Translations under genes and position numbers: made by a program
The notes under the pieces: generated by a model
Databases searched by the model: none
The model's input: the letters and a program-made list of their open reading frames with translations, nothing else
Told to the model about the DNA's origin: nothing
Assembly (NCBI GenBank): GCA_964017065.1
Contig: OZ024785.1
Location: 10,929,086-10,993,085 of the forward strand
Length of the DNA: 64,000 nucleotides
Reading direction: 5' to 3'
From: Haliclona indistincta
Lineage: Eukaryota; Porifera; Demospongiae; Haplosclerida; Chalinidae
Part shown: in pieces, positions 32,590 through 42,460 of the stretch
Position numbering within the stretch: the first letter of the stretch is position 1
Layout of the letters: each line of letters begins with the position of its first letter

Positions 32590-33130
32590 TCTTTTTGTAT
32601 TTTTTTTAGATCAAATACATTGTATGATCTAAAAAAATCATAGAATAAAAAAATTAGAGTAAAAAATTTGAGTAAAAATAATAAATTAGAAAAAAAAACA
32701 TTGTTCACATGACGCCTATAGACAAGCAACACACTTTATTAAATACATTGTATGATCTAAAAAAACATTATAGAAAAAAAATTAGGGTAAAAAAATAAAA
32801 AAAAAACATTGTTCCCATGAGAAACAAGTAAAGTATTAGAGTAAAAGAAATTAAAAAAAAGATATTGTTCCCATGACGCCTATAGACAAGCAACACACTG
32901 ATTTATCCTATATCAAATACACTTTTTTTTAGATCAAATACAATGTATGATCTAAAAAAAATCATAGAATAAAAAATTAGAGTAAAAAAGAATTAGAGTA
33001 AAAAAATAAATAGAAAAATAAAATAAAAACATTAACATACAATGCATGAAACATTAACAAAAACATAGAAAGCTAATCAGTGAAGAAAAGTATTAACAAT
33101 AATAAAAAATACATAATGGAAAAACAAAAT
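32590..33130. repeat. A-rich repeats with AGATCAAATACA palindromes
   Basis: TTTTTTTAGATCA, a short loop and TGATCTAAAAAAA form near-perfect palindromes at about 32601-32638 and 32922-32960, with a half copy near 32745. The neighbouring blocks CATTGTTC-CATGACGCCTATAGAC and TTAGAGTAAAA recur two to four times, so the region is a degenerate array of a roughly 150-bp unit. Confidence 0.6.
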
Positions 33131-33194
33131 AAGATAATTTTAGAGTATAGTCTAGTGATATTGACCAATGAGATTGACTACAGCTTGGACTCTA

Positions 33195-33246
33195 GCTAAA
33201 TAGCTAAATAGCTAAATAGCTAAATAGCTAAATAGCTAAATAGCTT
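33195..33246. repeat. 8-bp tandem repeat (AGCTAAAT)n
   Basis: About six consecutive AGCTAAAT units. Confidence 0.9.
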
Positions 33247-33249
33247 AGT

Positions 33250-34284
33250 ATCTAAACCGCGCACTTAGTAAGCTTATCCAAGCCGCGCTACTTACAGTAC
33301 AGGAATTGAATTGTTGGAACAGGAGTACAGGAATTGTTGGATTCATTCTCTCTGCATAACGAAAAGACGATCATAAAGAAGAGCGACGAGTAGTTGACAC
33401 GTAGCGCGCAGATAGACGAGTGGAGGCGAGCTAGAAATGTTGCTCGCTTTATAGTCGCGCGAGTCCGCAGTGCAGTACAGTGCGCACAGCATGCATGCCG
33501 TGGCAGGGGAGGAGTTTCAAAAGCCAGGGTGGAGTTTGTTATAGTGGCGCGGCACATGGCTGGCGACCCAAAGAGCTCTGTGTGGCCCAGTTTAATGCTA
33601 GAGGCGCTTGACTTACCGTTCCATTAACGTTAACATTTGTGAAAGAGTACTGCTGAGTGTTGTTCGCCATCGAAGATTCCCCTTTCTCTGTTCAGAACTA
33701 CGTAAGAAACAACTTCGCATGCCTCGTCTTTTCAAAAACAAACGCCATTTCTTTGTTTACAAAATCCGACGTGTGAGTGTTGCTTAGCTACTCGTGGCTA
33801 TACTCTAAAATAGTTAGACGCCTCGGCCACACTCCTATAATGCAAAGAGTGATGTGCAGTAATCTTTGGTGCACAATAAATAGTTGCTTTTCTTGGGAAT
33901 GTGCAACAGGAAGTTCCTACACACAAGTGCTAAAAAATTGGGTTCGCTAAGAAGCAAGAGGAAAGCTGCCATTAAGTCATCCTCAAAGTACTTGCAGAGG
34001 TCATTAATGTTCTGAACTTGTGGTAGCTACAGCAGATTCAATAGCAGACCAAAACACAAACTGGACTGGACTGACCGGCAGGGCGTGCATCTTCAAACCA
34101 TCTCATGCATGTCACGATCTGTCTTGTATTCCTCTTGAATTGTAAGCCAAGAGCTTGAACGTTCCTCCAAATTGCCAGAAGAAGCGACCCTTGACATATC
34201 TTTTCTTTCCACAATATTTAAGAATTCGAAGCTACTAAGAGGAAAAAGGTCTACCCTTTCGTCCAAGTATGTGTGATAGTAGTT
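33250..34284. other. No gene supported
   Basis: GC is higher around 33380-33640 than in the flanking AT-rich sequence, and a 77-codon plus frame lies there, but nothing identifies it. Otherwise empty. Confidence 0.3.
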
Positions 34285-34624
34285 TATTACATAGTACGTA
34301 ATCTTTCACCAATCAGATTGCTCTATTCGAGGGCATTAATGTAGATTATTGACCGCGCGTAGCGTCTTCTATAGCAACAGACCGTTGCGTCTTTGCGAGT
34401 TTGAAAAAATTCGCGATGTTATTGCGCTCACAGTGATGAACTATGTTATAAATCATTTATTGCCCTACACAACTCGGGCAATAACCGACATTAATGACCT
34501 CGGGAAAGTCGCTTGCCCTCGTACAGTCTCGGGCTGCACCCTCGACCGTAACTCGGGCAACCGACTTTCCCGCGGTCATTAATGTCGGTTATTGCCCTCG
34601 TGTGAGGGCAATAACTAATACTTA
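34285..34624 (-). mobile_element. MITE family B, copy 2
   Basis: Full-length reverse-orientation match to 7296-7637, from TATTACATAGTACG to AACTAATACTTAT. Contains the central inverted pair GACTTTCCCG / CGGGAAAGTC. A third copy begins immediately at 34621, so two copies are in tandem in the same orientation. Confidence 0.75.
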
Positions 34625-34780
34625 TTACATAGTACGTCATCTTTCACCAATCAGATTGCTCTAGTCGAGGGCATTAATGTAGGTTATTGACCGCGCGTAG
34701 CGTCTTCTATAGCAACAGACCGTTGCGTCTTTGCGAGTTTGAAAAATTCGCAATGTTATTGCACTCACAGTGATGAACTA
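34621..34780 (-). mobile_element. MITE family B, copy 3 (interrupted)
   Basis: Matches the first 160 bases of copy 2, then is interrupted after GATGAACTA by the foldback element. It resumes at 36397 with TATGTAAATCATTTATTGCC and is lost after ATTGCCCTAC. Confidence 0.75.
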
Positions 34781-36396
34781 GAGTAAGCCACCGATATTCG
34801 GCCACCATCTATTATCGGCCACTCGCTCGTACACTTGCAAACGCGCTACACAGATCAAACTTGACCGACGTATAGACACACACTTCCTCTGCCTGCATTG
34901 CAAATTTGCAGCTCGTAACTGCTTCTTTGTCTACTGTGGAAACGAAGAAAGTGGGTAGCCGAAAACATCGATGTTCGGTAAAAGTAATCTATTATCTGGC
35001 ACCGTCCTAGTGACTGATAAACGAATAGGGCGGGATTGCAAGTCAGTACTGCAAACACCTTCATCCATCAGCATTACAACGAGCTACAATTGAAAAGCTC
35101 TCGTCTTGCCGTCTTGGTAATTTTCTTTTCCAAAAACCCCCGGATCGAGCAATCTATGTTCGGCAACTCATGATAAATTATTGTTTCAGTGCAATTTATG
35201 CTCTAAGAAAACACGATTGCGATACAGAAACACGTTGGCGGAGTAGAGCCATCTCCTGTCTATCACAATCACCAAAATTCAGTAACCCTGCGTTCGTCTC
35301 TTGATCGCGCAAGCTGCAAACAGCTAAAATAGTGGGCGTGGCTTCCAACGAGCAACCCAGTGCTTGTAAAACAAAAAGTAAACCGAGCATTCCAGAAGTT
35401 AAATTTGATTTTGAGCGTCTTTTTCTGCACTCGCAAAGTAGCTTAGCGCTGATAAATGACTGCATTAGTGATGGATAGTAATTTTATAGTGGGGTCCTCT
35501 AGCCTCGTCCCCAGGCTCTCGATTTAGAGCCTGGTACACATTGTACGCGCATGCGTTAATTATGTCCAAATATGGCATGATCAATTGAATGGCATGATTG
35601 GGCAAATTCAACAGATTCGGTGAAAATCATGCCTTACTTGGACATAATTAACGCATGCGCATACAATGTGTACCAGGCCCTCTCCTCAGCTTTGGGAGGC
35701 GGGGCCTGGGGACGAGGCTATGGGGTCCTCATACAGCAAGCACTGTCCATATCCATCACGAGTGCAGTCATTGATCAGCGCTAAACTACTTTGCGAGTGC
35801 AGAAAAAGACGCTCAGAATCAAATTTAACTTCTGGAATGTTCGGTTTACTTTTTGTTTAACAAGCACTGGGTTGCTCCTTGGAAGCCACGCCCACTATTT
35901 TAGCTGTTTACAGCTTGCGCGATCAAGAGACGAACGCAGGGTCACTGAATTTTGGTGATTGTGATAGACAGGAGATGGCTCTACTCCGCCAACGTGTTTT
36001 TGTATCGCAATCGTGTTTTCTTAGAGCATAAATTGCACTGAAACAATATCATGAGTTGCCGAACATAGATTGCTCGACCCGGGGGTCTTTGGAAAAGAAA
36101 ATTACCAAGACGGCAAGACGAGAGCTTTTCAATTGTAGCTCGTTGTAATGCTGATGGATGAAGGTGTTTGCAGTATTGACTTGCAATCCCGCCCTATTCG
36201 TTTATCAGTGGTGCCAGATAATAGATTACTTTTACCGAACATCGATGTTTTCGGTTACCCACTTTCTGCAAATTTGCAATGCAGGCATAGGAAGTGTGTG
36301 TCTATACGTCGGTCAAGTTTGATCTGTGTAGCGCATTTGCAAGTGTACGAGCGAGTGGCCGATAATAGATGGTGGCCGAATATCGGTGGCTTACTC
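34781..36396. mobile_element. TA-flanked foldback element with arms of about 0.65 kb
   Basis: GAGTAAGCCACCGATATTCG at the left end is the reverse complement of the right end, and nearly the whole left arm (34781-35475) pairs with the right arm (35745-36396), with a few indels. The element split MITE copy 3 inside a TA dinucleotide (TA at 34779-34780 and 36397-36398), as Tc1/mariner elements do. Arms carry no transposase. The loop region holds another MITE (35500-35720). Confidence 0.8.
35500..35720. mobile_element. 221-bp MITE of the DUF6589-RecQ family
   Basis: Starts TAGCCTCGTCCCCAGGCTC and ends GCCTGGGGACGAGGCTA. Perfect 10-bp target duplication TGGGGTCCTC at 35490-35499 and 35721-35730. 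Almost fully palindromic (GCATGCGTTAATTATGTCCA in both arms). The end hairpins differ in sequence (CCAGGCTCT/AGAGCCTGG left, CCAGGCCC/GGGCCTGG right) but both stems are perfect. Non-autonomous relative of 9777-14853. Confidence 0.85.
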
Positions 36397-36422
36397 TATG
36401 TAAATCATTTATTGCCCTACGC

Positions 36423-36570
36423 AATAAATAATGGTTAGATACCGAGTCAAGGGATTTATAAACCCGACGCGGTTTTTGTGACGGCCGAGCGTAGCGAGGT
36501 AGTTACTTACCACGGAGGGTTGGTTTATAAATCACGTATGACCCGCGGACGAGGTATCTAAGTTATTTAT
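36423..36570. repeat. Small MITE-like inverted repeat
   Basis: AATAAATAATGGTTAGATACC at the left pairs imperfectly with GGTATCTAAGTTATTTAT at the right; internal ATTTATAAACC occurs in both halves. No confirmed target duplication. Confidence 0.5.
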
Positions 36571-37300
36571 AGCATAGCAACAGTACTTTTCGACGCAAAA
36601 GCTACGACGGAACGCTCTCTTGCTGTCTTTTGTGTCCAGAGCTGCTGCCGGCGTTTTTGTCCCGCAAGACGACGACGTTTTTGGCCAAACTACTCAACAA
36701 GTTACGGCTAGTCTTCCAACACTGAGCAGTAACTTTTATCTCAGCTACTACGTACTACCACCACCATCACGCAGCTCGCTCTCAGTGACTTCCATCAGCC
36801 CAGCCCAGCCATTGCGAGCTCCACCCTTTCATCTGCTACCGCTAAGCTCCCATCAACTTCCGTCACCACCCACCAGCTTTTTCCAGGATGCCTCTTCGCC
36901 ACTACTGAACTAACTCCAGTCCACTCTCTAATCTACCGTACTGTTCCAGTGTTTCCATCTCCACTAACCAGCGCCTTCCTCACTGCCTCAGTCTTTAATA
37001 CTTGGGCATACTCTAACTCACTGCCTCACTGCCTCAAATTTGCACCAGGAGGTTTTTATAAGTTGGTGTACATACTAAGTCTAAGTCACCGAAGAGCTGA
37101 TTTTGTAGAAGTTGATTTTTTTGTGTGGAGACCCTAAAGTCTGAGTACTCAGGGCCGGCGGAACAGGCCCGGCAGACCCGGCAACCGCCGGACCAACATT
37201 TCGGCAAAGCTGATTAATAAACATCGCAAAGGGGTGGAGTCATATGCAATAAATATGAATATTAATGAGCTGCCGGTCCATTGAAAATTTGCTTCCGCCG
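36571..37300. other. No gene supported
   Basis: A Ser/Pro-rich plus frame (36620-36913) is open for 97 codons but has no recognisable domain. GGGCCGGCGGAACAGGCCC-type inverted GC-rich motifs lie near 37150-37310 (GGCCGGCGGA / CCGCCGGGCC), possibly ends of a small element. Confidence 0.3.
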
Positions 37301-37309
37301 GGCCTGCCG

Positions 37310-38085
37310 TCTGGACCTGCGCTGCTATCCTGTAGTAAATTTTTACCTATCAACTTCTAGGCAGTCAACTGTGGACAGCTTTGCCTTTGGAGAAGTCCAG
37401 ATCGCCAGCAACGGTAAACAAAGTAAGCAAATCACGCCATAACTCGCGAACGAAGCTTTAGAACCAAATTTCTATACATGCAGATCCGAGTAAATATCGA
37501 GTTCTGCTTGTGTTGCTTGTTTCAGCGCTTAGTTTTCTGTGAGCGACGAGAAATGCATGCAACAGACAGAAAAATAGCACCATAGGTGCTGATGCCTCGG
37601 TGAAAGTTCATGCATACTGAACAGCAATACTAGACTTGCTTCAAAAACACAACAGCTATAATTCTATAACAGAGTCAGTTGAATTCATTCAGCAATTTTA
37701 TAGTTATGCAATCAGAAGCCAAACAGTGCTGACCACATTATGTAATTATTAACTGGGCGTGCCTACAATGGCAGTAGAGTTAGCTTCCTCGCGCAGTTTC
37801 TGCGGATCTGCGCTGCCATCCTGCAGTATAAATCTAACCTACAAGCTACTAGGCAGTCTGCTGTGGGTAGTTTTGTTTTCTGAGAAGTCCTGATCGTCAG
37901 CAAAAGCTAACTCTAGAGCAAAGCTTTGCATCGAAATTTCGCTAGTTCACAACCGAGATAATATCGAGTTCTACCTGCATTGAAAGTTTCAGAGCTTACC
38001 TTCCAGCGTGCACCGCAAAAATGGTGTAACAGACAGAGTGACAGACAGCACGATTAAAGTATGCCCCGTGGCTCCGCCCACCGAG
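37310..38085. repeat. Diverged direct repeat pair (37310-37600 and 37790-38085)
   Basis: Both halves share CTGCGCTGC-ATCCTG, CTA-CTTCTAGGCAGTC-x-CTGTGG, GAGAAGTCC-GATCG-CAGCAA and AATATCGAGTTCTGC-type blocks in the same order, ending at a GATGCCTCGGTG / CACCGAGGCAT motif. The same motif ends the repeats near 17727 and 42611, and a related inverted stretch lies at 43010-43240. Confidence 0.6.
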
Positions 38086-38394
38086 GCATAATGACACACA
38101 CACAACACGACTACTGTATGCCTCGTGGCTCCGCCCACCGAGGCATAATAACTAGATGATTGTAAAGACAATGTGGGGCGAGCCTGAGCGAACTGTACGT
38201 ACATGTAACAGTAAAAATGACAAAATCGGATAGTTGGTTGGAATAATAGAATGGATAGCAATATGAATGATGATTATAGTTCAAGATAGTTGATATAGCG
38301 ATTGTATAATGATGATGATAATGGGATAATAGTCATTTAAAAGTAACTGACTTCTTCTTTGGTGCTGCAGAATCTTTTTCTGCTGCAGCTGTTC

Positions 38395-39135
38395 TTATTC
38401 TCTCTCTCTCTCTCTCCGTCTCTTCAATCTTAATTCTTTTCTTAATACTTTCTTCTTCTTCAATTTCTCTGGCTCTTTAGACATGTGAAAATTGAGCATC
38501 TTGGCTCTAACAGCTGGCTGATCAAAAAGAGCAATTTGTGGATGATCAGGTTGTCTTTGTCGACTCTCTCGCAAACGCTGTAGTCGACTATCTCTCTGTG
38601 CTAGATCCTCAGCATCACGTCGCTCATGTTCTTGGTCTCTCATGTGCTGTAGCCTGTTTTCTCTTTGTTCACTACTTTCAACATCACGTCGCTGGTGTTC
38701 TTGGTCTCTCATGTGCTGCAGCCTGTTTTCTCTTTGTTCACTACTTTCAACATCACGTCGCTGGTGATCTTGGTCTCTCATGTGCTGTAGCCTGTTTTCT
38801 CTTTGTTCACTATTCTCAGCATCACGTCGCTCGTGTTCTTGGTCTCTCATGTGCTGCAGCCTGTCTTCTCTCTGTTTACTACTCTCAGCATCACGTCGTT
38901 CTTGCTGTTGGCGTCTCAACTGCTGTAGCATTGTTTTTCTTTGTTCAGCATGCTGTTCATCACGCTGGGCAGCACGTCGCGCCTTATCACGAGCTCTTCG
39001 CTTGCTCAGTCTCTGCTCTTTTTCCTCTGCAGTTTCAGCAGCTCGGCGAGCTCTTTCACGCACTCTTCTCCTTAGAAGTTGTTCTTCTTTCTTTGAAGAA
39101 TAATCACGCACTGGAATAGTAGTATCAGGATCCAT
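38395..39135 (-). CDS. STPR-repeat (23-residue repeat) basic protein
   Basis: From the ATG at 39135 a 246-aa product contains four to five consecutive 23-residue repeats (RRDVESSEQRENRLQHMRDQ type), preceded by two related diverged units (RARRAAETAEEKEQRLSKRR). Twenty-three residue Arg-rich repeats are the STPR (score-and-three) DNA-binding motif known from FMBP-1. In many invertebrates STPR repeats occur at the N-terminus of Helitron-like proteins, and the following HPQIALFDQPAVRAKMLNFH resembles the segment after them there. Here it ends in a basic tail with a stop, with no helicase. A truncated Helitron ORF or a stand-alone STPR gene. Upstream in-frame codons to 39294 may not be translated. 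Confidence 0.65.
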   Translation of the reverse strand: MDPDTTIPVRDYSSKKEEQLLRRRVRERARRAAETAEEKEQRLSKRRARDKARRAAQRDEQHAEQRKTMLQQLRRQQQERRDAESSKQREDRLQHMRDQEHERRDAENSEQRENRLQHMRDQDHQRRDVESSEQRENRLQHMRDQEHQRRDVESSEQRENRLQHMRDQEHERRDAEDLAQRDSRLQRLRESRQRQPDHPQIALFDQPAVRAKMLNFHMSKEPEKLKKKKVLRKELRLKRRRERERE

Positions 39136-39249
39136 CGTCTTAGTATGATATGACGTAATACACACGCGGCAAAATTGAACCGTTCGGTGAATTAGAGCGT
39201 GAGGGCATTTACGGAAAGACGTACGCATACATAGATAGATAGATAGATA

Positions 39250-39783
39250 CCGTAGACGCAGAAATTTTCGAGGGTGAAATATTTCGAGTGTCAAATTTTC
39301 AAGGAATCTAATTTTCGAGGGTGGTCACCTCCCTCGAAAATTTGAACGCAGCGAAAAATTTTGTTTGCGAAAATTTCACGTGCGAAAAAATGGCGAGAAC
39401 AGTTTCGCGGTACCAGAAAGATCTCTGTATCCGCGGATATCAAAGATATCTGGGAAGCTGCAGTTGGGGAAACACTTGTGTGTGCGTTGGAGCCTAACAA
39501 TTCAAGAGACAGAAACGCTGCGGCAATAGTTGCAGCTGGAATTCGTGCACGCTGACAACGGTCCACATTAGCCCGCGATGGTCAGCAGTTTGATCCAGGC
39601 CACTGGCTTGGATTAGCACCTGAGAGTCATGCTGGTAGCTGTGTCAACACGTGGGAATGTACCATAGTTGCACAAATAATTCGACGATTTAATTTTTGTC
39701 GAACTAATAATTCGATGATTTAAATTTCGAGGTTAATCCCAGCCTCGATAATAAAATCCCCTTGAAATTTTCTGCGTCTACGG
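39250..39783. mobile_element. TA-flanked MITE with CCGTAGACGCAG ends
   Basis: CCGTAGACGCAGAAATTTTC at the left and GAAATTTTCTGCGTCTACGG at the right are near-perfect inverted repeats, each flanked by TA (39248-39249 and 39784-39785). Ends and target suggest a Tc1/mariner-type MITE. It carries the HIRAN-like fragment below, which is unusual cargo. Confidence 0.75.
39361..39555 (+). pseudogene. HIRAN-like domain fragment inside a MITE
   Basis: The frame reads ISVSADIKDIWEAAVGETLV and CALEPNNSRDRNAAAIVAAG. The pattern I-W-x-x-x-x-G-E-x-L-x-C-x-x-E-x-x-N-x-x-D-x-x-A-x-x-V matches the HIRAN domain, which binds 3' DNA ends in HLTF/Rad5 and also occurs in uncharacterised invertebrate proteins. The frame stops after 64 codons, before the final V-x-H-x-P strand. 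Probably a captured gene piece. Confidence 0.5.
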
Positions 39784-40206
39784 TAGTTCGCGGGGGACGC
39801 TTTTCGATCCCATATGGGGCTCGCTCAGGCTCGCCCCAATTATAGTTCTACTGTCGGTTGTTGAAGCGGTCATCTGAGCGAGAAGTCTACGCTACCCAGC
39901 AGCTGAACTGCTGTGAGGTTATAGAACTATAAGAAACTGGCTGCGTGGCTAAAAAGCCCGCTTAATTCCACTTCTGCTGAAGTTTTTTTCAAATTCTTTA
40001 GCTCAACAACTTGGAAAGTGCATCCCTTTGAGGCTACCCGCACTGCTCAGCCGCTAGCCTGGACTCTGATCAGCGAGATATGGTCAAGCTACCATCGTGA
40101 GCTACCATAGCTCTTTGACGGACACAGAGAGTGCATCGAGTTGAAGAATTCCATGGTGGTAGGAGAATTTGGCACTCAGGATGACGGATAGCAGGTAAGG
40201 CACCTA

Positions 40207-40566
40207 CTAATGTAATGCTTGCTGACTGCTTACAAGCTTTGTGTCAGCATCAAACTCAGATCGGGAAAAGAAATCAGCAGAGATGTTGTTGCCGGCAACA
40301 GTGACTGTCCAGTTCAGTTGGCTGTTGATTTGAACAGATAGTGAAACTTGAGCAGCACTAGCATTGATCTTAAATAGCTGGTGTATACTCTCTGATACTG
40401 GACTAGAAAACCACTGTGCCGGCAGAGAAAGATGCTCAAGTTGAGCCTGAAGAGCTGGCAGTGTGTCAACATTGCACAACTCAAGGGGTAGAGAGATGGG
40501 TAACACAGTAGCTGTAGTAGATGTTGAAACATCCAGTTGACGTGACTTAGAGTTCTGATACTGTTT
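40207..40566 (-). CDS. Unrecognised open exon, about 120 codons
   Basis: A minus-strand frame is open from about 40566 to the stop at 40207. The predicted sequence is protein-like (WFSSPVSESIHQLFKINASA, VSLSVQINSQLNWTVTVAGN) with no low complexity, so it is likely a real or recently lost coding exon. I do not recognise the family. A second frame at its 5' side (GRRHRLKVVNSIRTLSHVNW) may be an upstream piece. Confidence 0.35.
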   Translation of the reverse strand, partial: KQYQNSKSRQLDVSTSTTATVLPISLPLELCNVDTLPALQAQLEHLSLPAQWFSSPVSESIHQLFKINASAAQVSLSVQINSQLNWTVTVAGNNISADFFSRSEFDADTKLVSSQQALH

Positions 40567-40599
40567 ACAACTTTAAGCCTATGCCTTCTTCCCATTGTC

Positions 40600-41478
40600 T
40601 AAAAATAGCAACAATTATAATTTATGTTCATGTGAAACCTCTGATCTTTATTTCAGAGTTGCGTAAGACATCTAATGGCATAATATAGACCTATCACTAA
40701 TATTTGGTTCAAAAATATATTGACTACAATTATTTTCTTCTCCAATATAGGTACAGGAAATCTGCAACTAAATTAATCATTTTATCCTATATCGATTACT
40801 TTATTTTAACAAAAAATTCAAGCACAAGGAAGAAAAGTGGCTAAAGGCATACAACAACTCCTTCTCTGTCATTTTTTTCAATGGATTTGTAGAAAGCTTA
40901 TGTTTGTGCGTGTATACAGGTACAGAAAATTCTGCACTGAAGAGACGCACAATACAGGTTTATCAAATCCGAGATTGTGCATAATAATAACAGTTTGGTT
41001 AGGTAAAACAACTATCTTTAGTTAGACCACTTCTCAATCTGTAAATTTATACTGTGTAACGCAGCCTACCTTCTACAAGCACTTGTAAATAGTCTTGTTT
41101 TTACAGCTGACTAGCCATTCCTCGCCGTTGTCAGCTGCAACCATGCGGCCAAATATTGTAACGCGGATGCGCCGCGCAGAATTGTATTACGTGATTTGTA
41201 GTCACCAATCCCGTTATGTGTACTATCTATTTTTTTTTTTTTTTTATTAAACTTTTTTTTTTTTACATGTTAACATGTTCATAGACTACATACACAAACC
41301 GGTAAAAATAATATAATTATAATTATGATAAGATACCTAATAGATAGAGATAAAGACAGTGTCTTGGAGAAATAATTTAATTATAAATACAAGCTTCGGA
41401 GACAATGACGTTCGTGTGTGTGCGTGTGTGTGTGTGTGTGTGCGTGTGTACAATGAGACACATTGTACACAACAATGG
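40600..41478. other. No gene; poly-T and GT microsatellites
   Basis: T-runs at about 41230-41272 and a (GT)n/GTGTGCGT tract at 41413-41450. Nothing else identified. Confidence 0.4.
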
Positions 41479-41720
41479 TACCACTAATGGTAGTGGTGGG
41501 ACCTCATTGTACCACTAATGGTAGTGGTGGGACTACAGGGTGCCCACACCGGCAGTCGGAGGCATGGTTGGTACCTCCTGCGAGTTCCTTGCCCGGACTC
41601 CAGGAGTGCTCATAGCACCGGCACATCGTACCTGCTTAGTGCACAGGTGCCCTGGCTTGTCCAGGAACGCGTGACCTGTAATAGGCAGCTAGAGGCTTTT
41701 TTGTGTGCGTGTGTGTGTTC
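41479..41720 (-). repeat. Dispersed repeat bounded by (GT)n, copy 1
   Basis: The segment with CTCCAGGAGTGCTCATAGCA, TGCCCTGGCTTGTCCAGGAA and ACCTGTAATAGGCAGCTAGA matches 63311-63510 in inverse orientation at high identity. A 34-base piece (GTACCACTAATGGTAGTGGT) is tandemly duplicated at 41479-41533 in this copy only. Both copies are flanked by CA/GT microsatellite. Confidence 0.8.
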
Positions 41721-42039
41721 GCAATGCGTATCTCAGCAACCGCTTGCTACTAAGCGCTGAAACTTGCAATACAGGTAGATCTCGATAGTTTATGAAAATC
41801 AAATTTGACAGATTATGTCTACAGATGGCTACAGTGCAACTTGAAGGCTTGATCTGTGATAGTACAGCTCGCGCGACTCCATTGGCAGCAGTGAAAATAG
41901 CGAGCGAAAGCGTGTTTGAGTTCACTTAGCTGCTCGACAGGTGAGCCGGAGCGAGCAGAGCAGTTACAGTCACGCCCAGCTACATTATTCTGTTTGGCTT
42001 CAATACAACTTTTGTATAACAGCGTGTACAGCTGCTGGA

Positions 42040-42460
42040 TAGCTGCCACTAGCCTGCGCTTCTATAGAACTGTTGCTATGATCTGCTGCTTGCCTGCTGC
42101 TGGATAGCTGCTACTAGCCTGTGCTTCCATAGCACTGTTGCTATGATCTGCTGCTGCTGAATAGCTGCCTCTAGCCTGTGCTTCCATAGTACTGTTGCTA
42201 TGATCTGCTGCTGCTGGATAGCTACCACTAGCCTGCGCTTCGATAGCACTGTGTTGCTATGATCTGCTGCCTGCTGCTGGATAAGCTGTCACTAGCCTGC
42301 ACTTCCATAGCACTGTTGCTATGATCTGTTGCTACTGGATAGCTGCCACTAGCCTGTGCTTCCATAGCACTGTCACTATGATCTGCTGCTTGCCTGCTGC
42401 TGGATAGCTGCCACTAGCCTGTGCTTCCATAGCACTGTTGCTATGATCTACTGCTTGCTT
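42040..42460. repeat. Degenerate tandem repeat, unit about 60-75 bp
   Basis: About seven units with CTGGATAGCTGCCACTAGCC, TGCTTCCATAGCACTGTTGC and TATGATCTGCTGC in order, varying in length by small indels. Confidence 0.85.

Noticed and set aside
38538..39119. 193-codon plus-strand frame with repeated hydrophobic units
   Set aside because: Antisense shadow of the STPR repeats; its periodicity follows from them.
42040..42460. CRISPR-like array
   Set aside because: Direct repeats are degenerate, contiguous and of variable length with no unique spacers, in a eukaryotic context.
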